From Verrucomicrobiota bacterium (lineage in GTDB: Bacteria > Verrucomicrobiota > Kiritimatiellia > B70-G9): DNA of 14,448 nt. Numbering within the stretch: position 1 is the first letter of the stretch; the number at the start of each line of letters is the position of its first letter. The position numbers and the translations under genes were made by a program. The notes under the pieces were generated by a model. It was not told the origin of the DNA. It did not search any database and saw nothing but the letters and a program-made list of their open reading frames with translations. Location of the stretch: contig QNAJ01000011.1 of the NCBI GenBank assembly GCA_003641465.1, positions 1 through 14,448 of the forward strand. Direction: 5' to 3'. Shown piece after piece: positions 14,297-14,448 of this stretch.

Positions 14297-14448
14297 GCCT
14301 GCCAGCTCCGTTGCAGATGCCGGGCGACCACGCAGTGGGCCATGCCCTCCTCACGACCATTATTGATAAATTCGTCGAAAGGCTTTTCGGCGGATTCCAG
14401 CGGCATACTGCTCTCGTAAACCAGAAGCGGAACCGGTTCCGGGCTGTG
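14293..14448 (-). CDS. C-terminal fragment, probable cofactor-independent phosphoglycerate mutase (alkaline phosphatase superfamily)
   Basis: The open frame enters from the right edge and gives 51 residues, then TGA (14295-14293) overlapping the leuS ATG by 4 nt. It starts HSPEPVPLLVYES. The H-x-P-x-PVP-hydrophobic pattern resembles the late metal-ligand His region of ApgM-type phosphoglycerate mutases and related alkaline-phosphatase-superfamily enzymes. The tail FDEFINNGREEGMAHCVVARHL is compatible with their short C-terminus. With only 51 residues, a phosphopentomutase-like or other superfamily member cannot be excluded. It forms an operon with leuS. Confidence 0.6.
   Translation of the reverse strand, partial: HSPEPVPLLVYESSMPLESAEKPFDEFINNGREEGMAHCVVARHLQRSWQA

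Noticed and set aside
12989..14419. 476-residue open frame on the plus strand
   Set aside because: It is wholly antisense to leuS, whose motifs are complete. The translated product shows no recognisable domain, and high GC commonly opens such antisense frames.
1..14448. Defence system, prophage, insertion sequence or CRISPR array
   Set aside because: No transposase, integrase, cas gene, spaced repeats or tRNA-linked attachment site is seen; the genes are core or envelope functions of uniform style.

Overview
The window is GC-rich, densely coding chromosomal DNA from a bacterium with two membranes. That is inferred from an AsmA-like envelope protein and a GldA/F/G-type ABC system. Two outlying families, DUF2851 and the GldG/DUF4340 pair, fit a Planctomycetes-Verrucomicrobia-Kiritimatiellota-type or Bacteroidetes-type background. 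The lineage is only a guess, because there is no rRNA or marker gene here to fix it. I see no tRNA, rRNA, CRISPR array, insertion sequence or phage gene.

Left part, minus strand (1-3834). Reading leftward there are four genes: the GTPase/ATPase ychF, a DUF2851 protein overlapping the ychF 3' end, a small exported protein of unknown function, and a short-chain dehydrogenase/reductase cut by the window edge. The exported protein has its own strong ribosome binding site, preceded by two perfect small palindromes. The SDR gene is preceded by a 12-bp bulged inverted repeat.

Middle, plus strand (4017-11592). After a 182-bp divergent intergenic region comes a tight five-gene operon: a GldA-like ABC ATPase, an ABC-2 permease, a GldG-family membrane-anchored subunit, a DUF4340 protein built from four repeats of about 140 residues, and an AsmA-like protein of 844 residues. 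Junctions are a 4-nt overlap, 14 nt, 7 nt and a 4-nt overlap, so these are almost surely one transcript. The first four genes are a known but poorly understood cluster. The AsmA-like protein coupled to its end suggests a trans-envelope export or lipid-transfer role. This is the best candidate in the window for an undescribed system.

Right part, minus strand (11483-14448). The 3' end of a probable phosphoglycerate mutase/alkaline-phosphatase-superfamily gene overlaps leuS by 4 nt. Downstream of leuS lies a possible small single-span membrane protein that runs antisense into the end of the AsmA-like gene. The operon and leuS converge in a 163-bp interval with no clear terminator.
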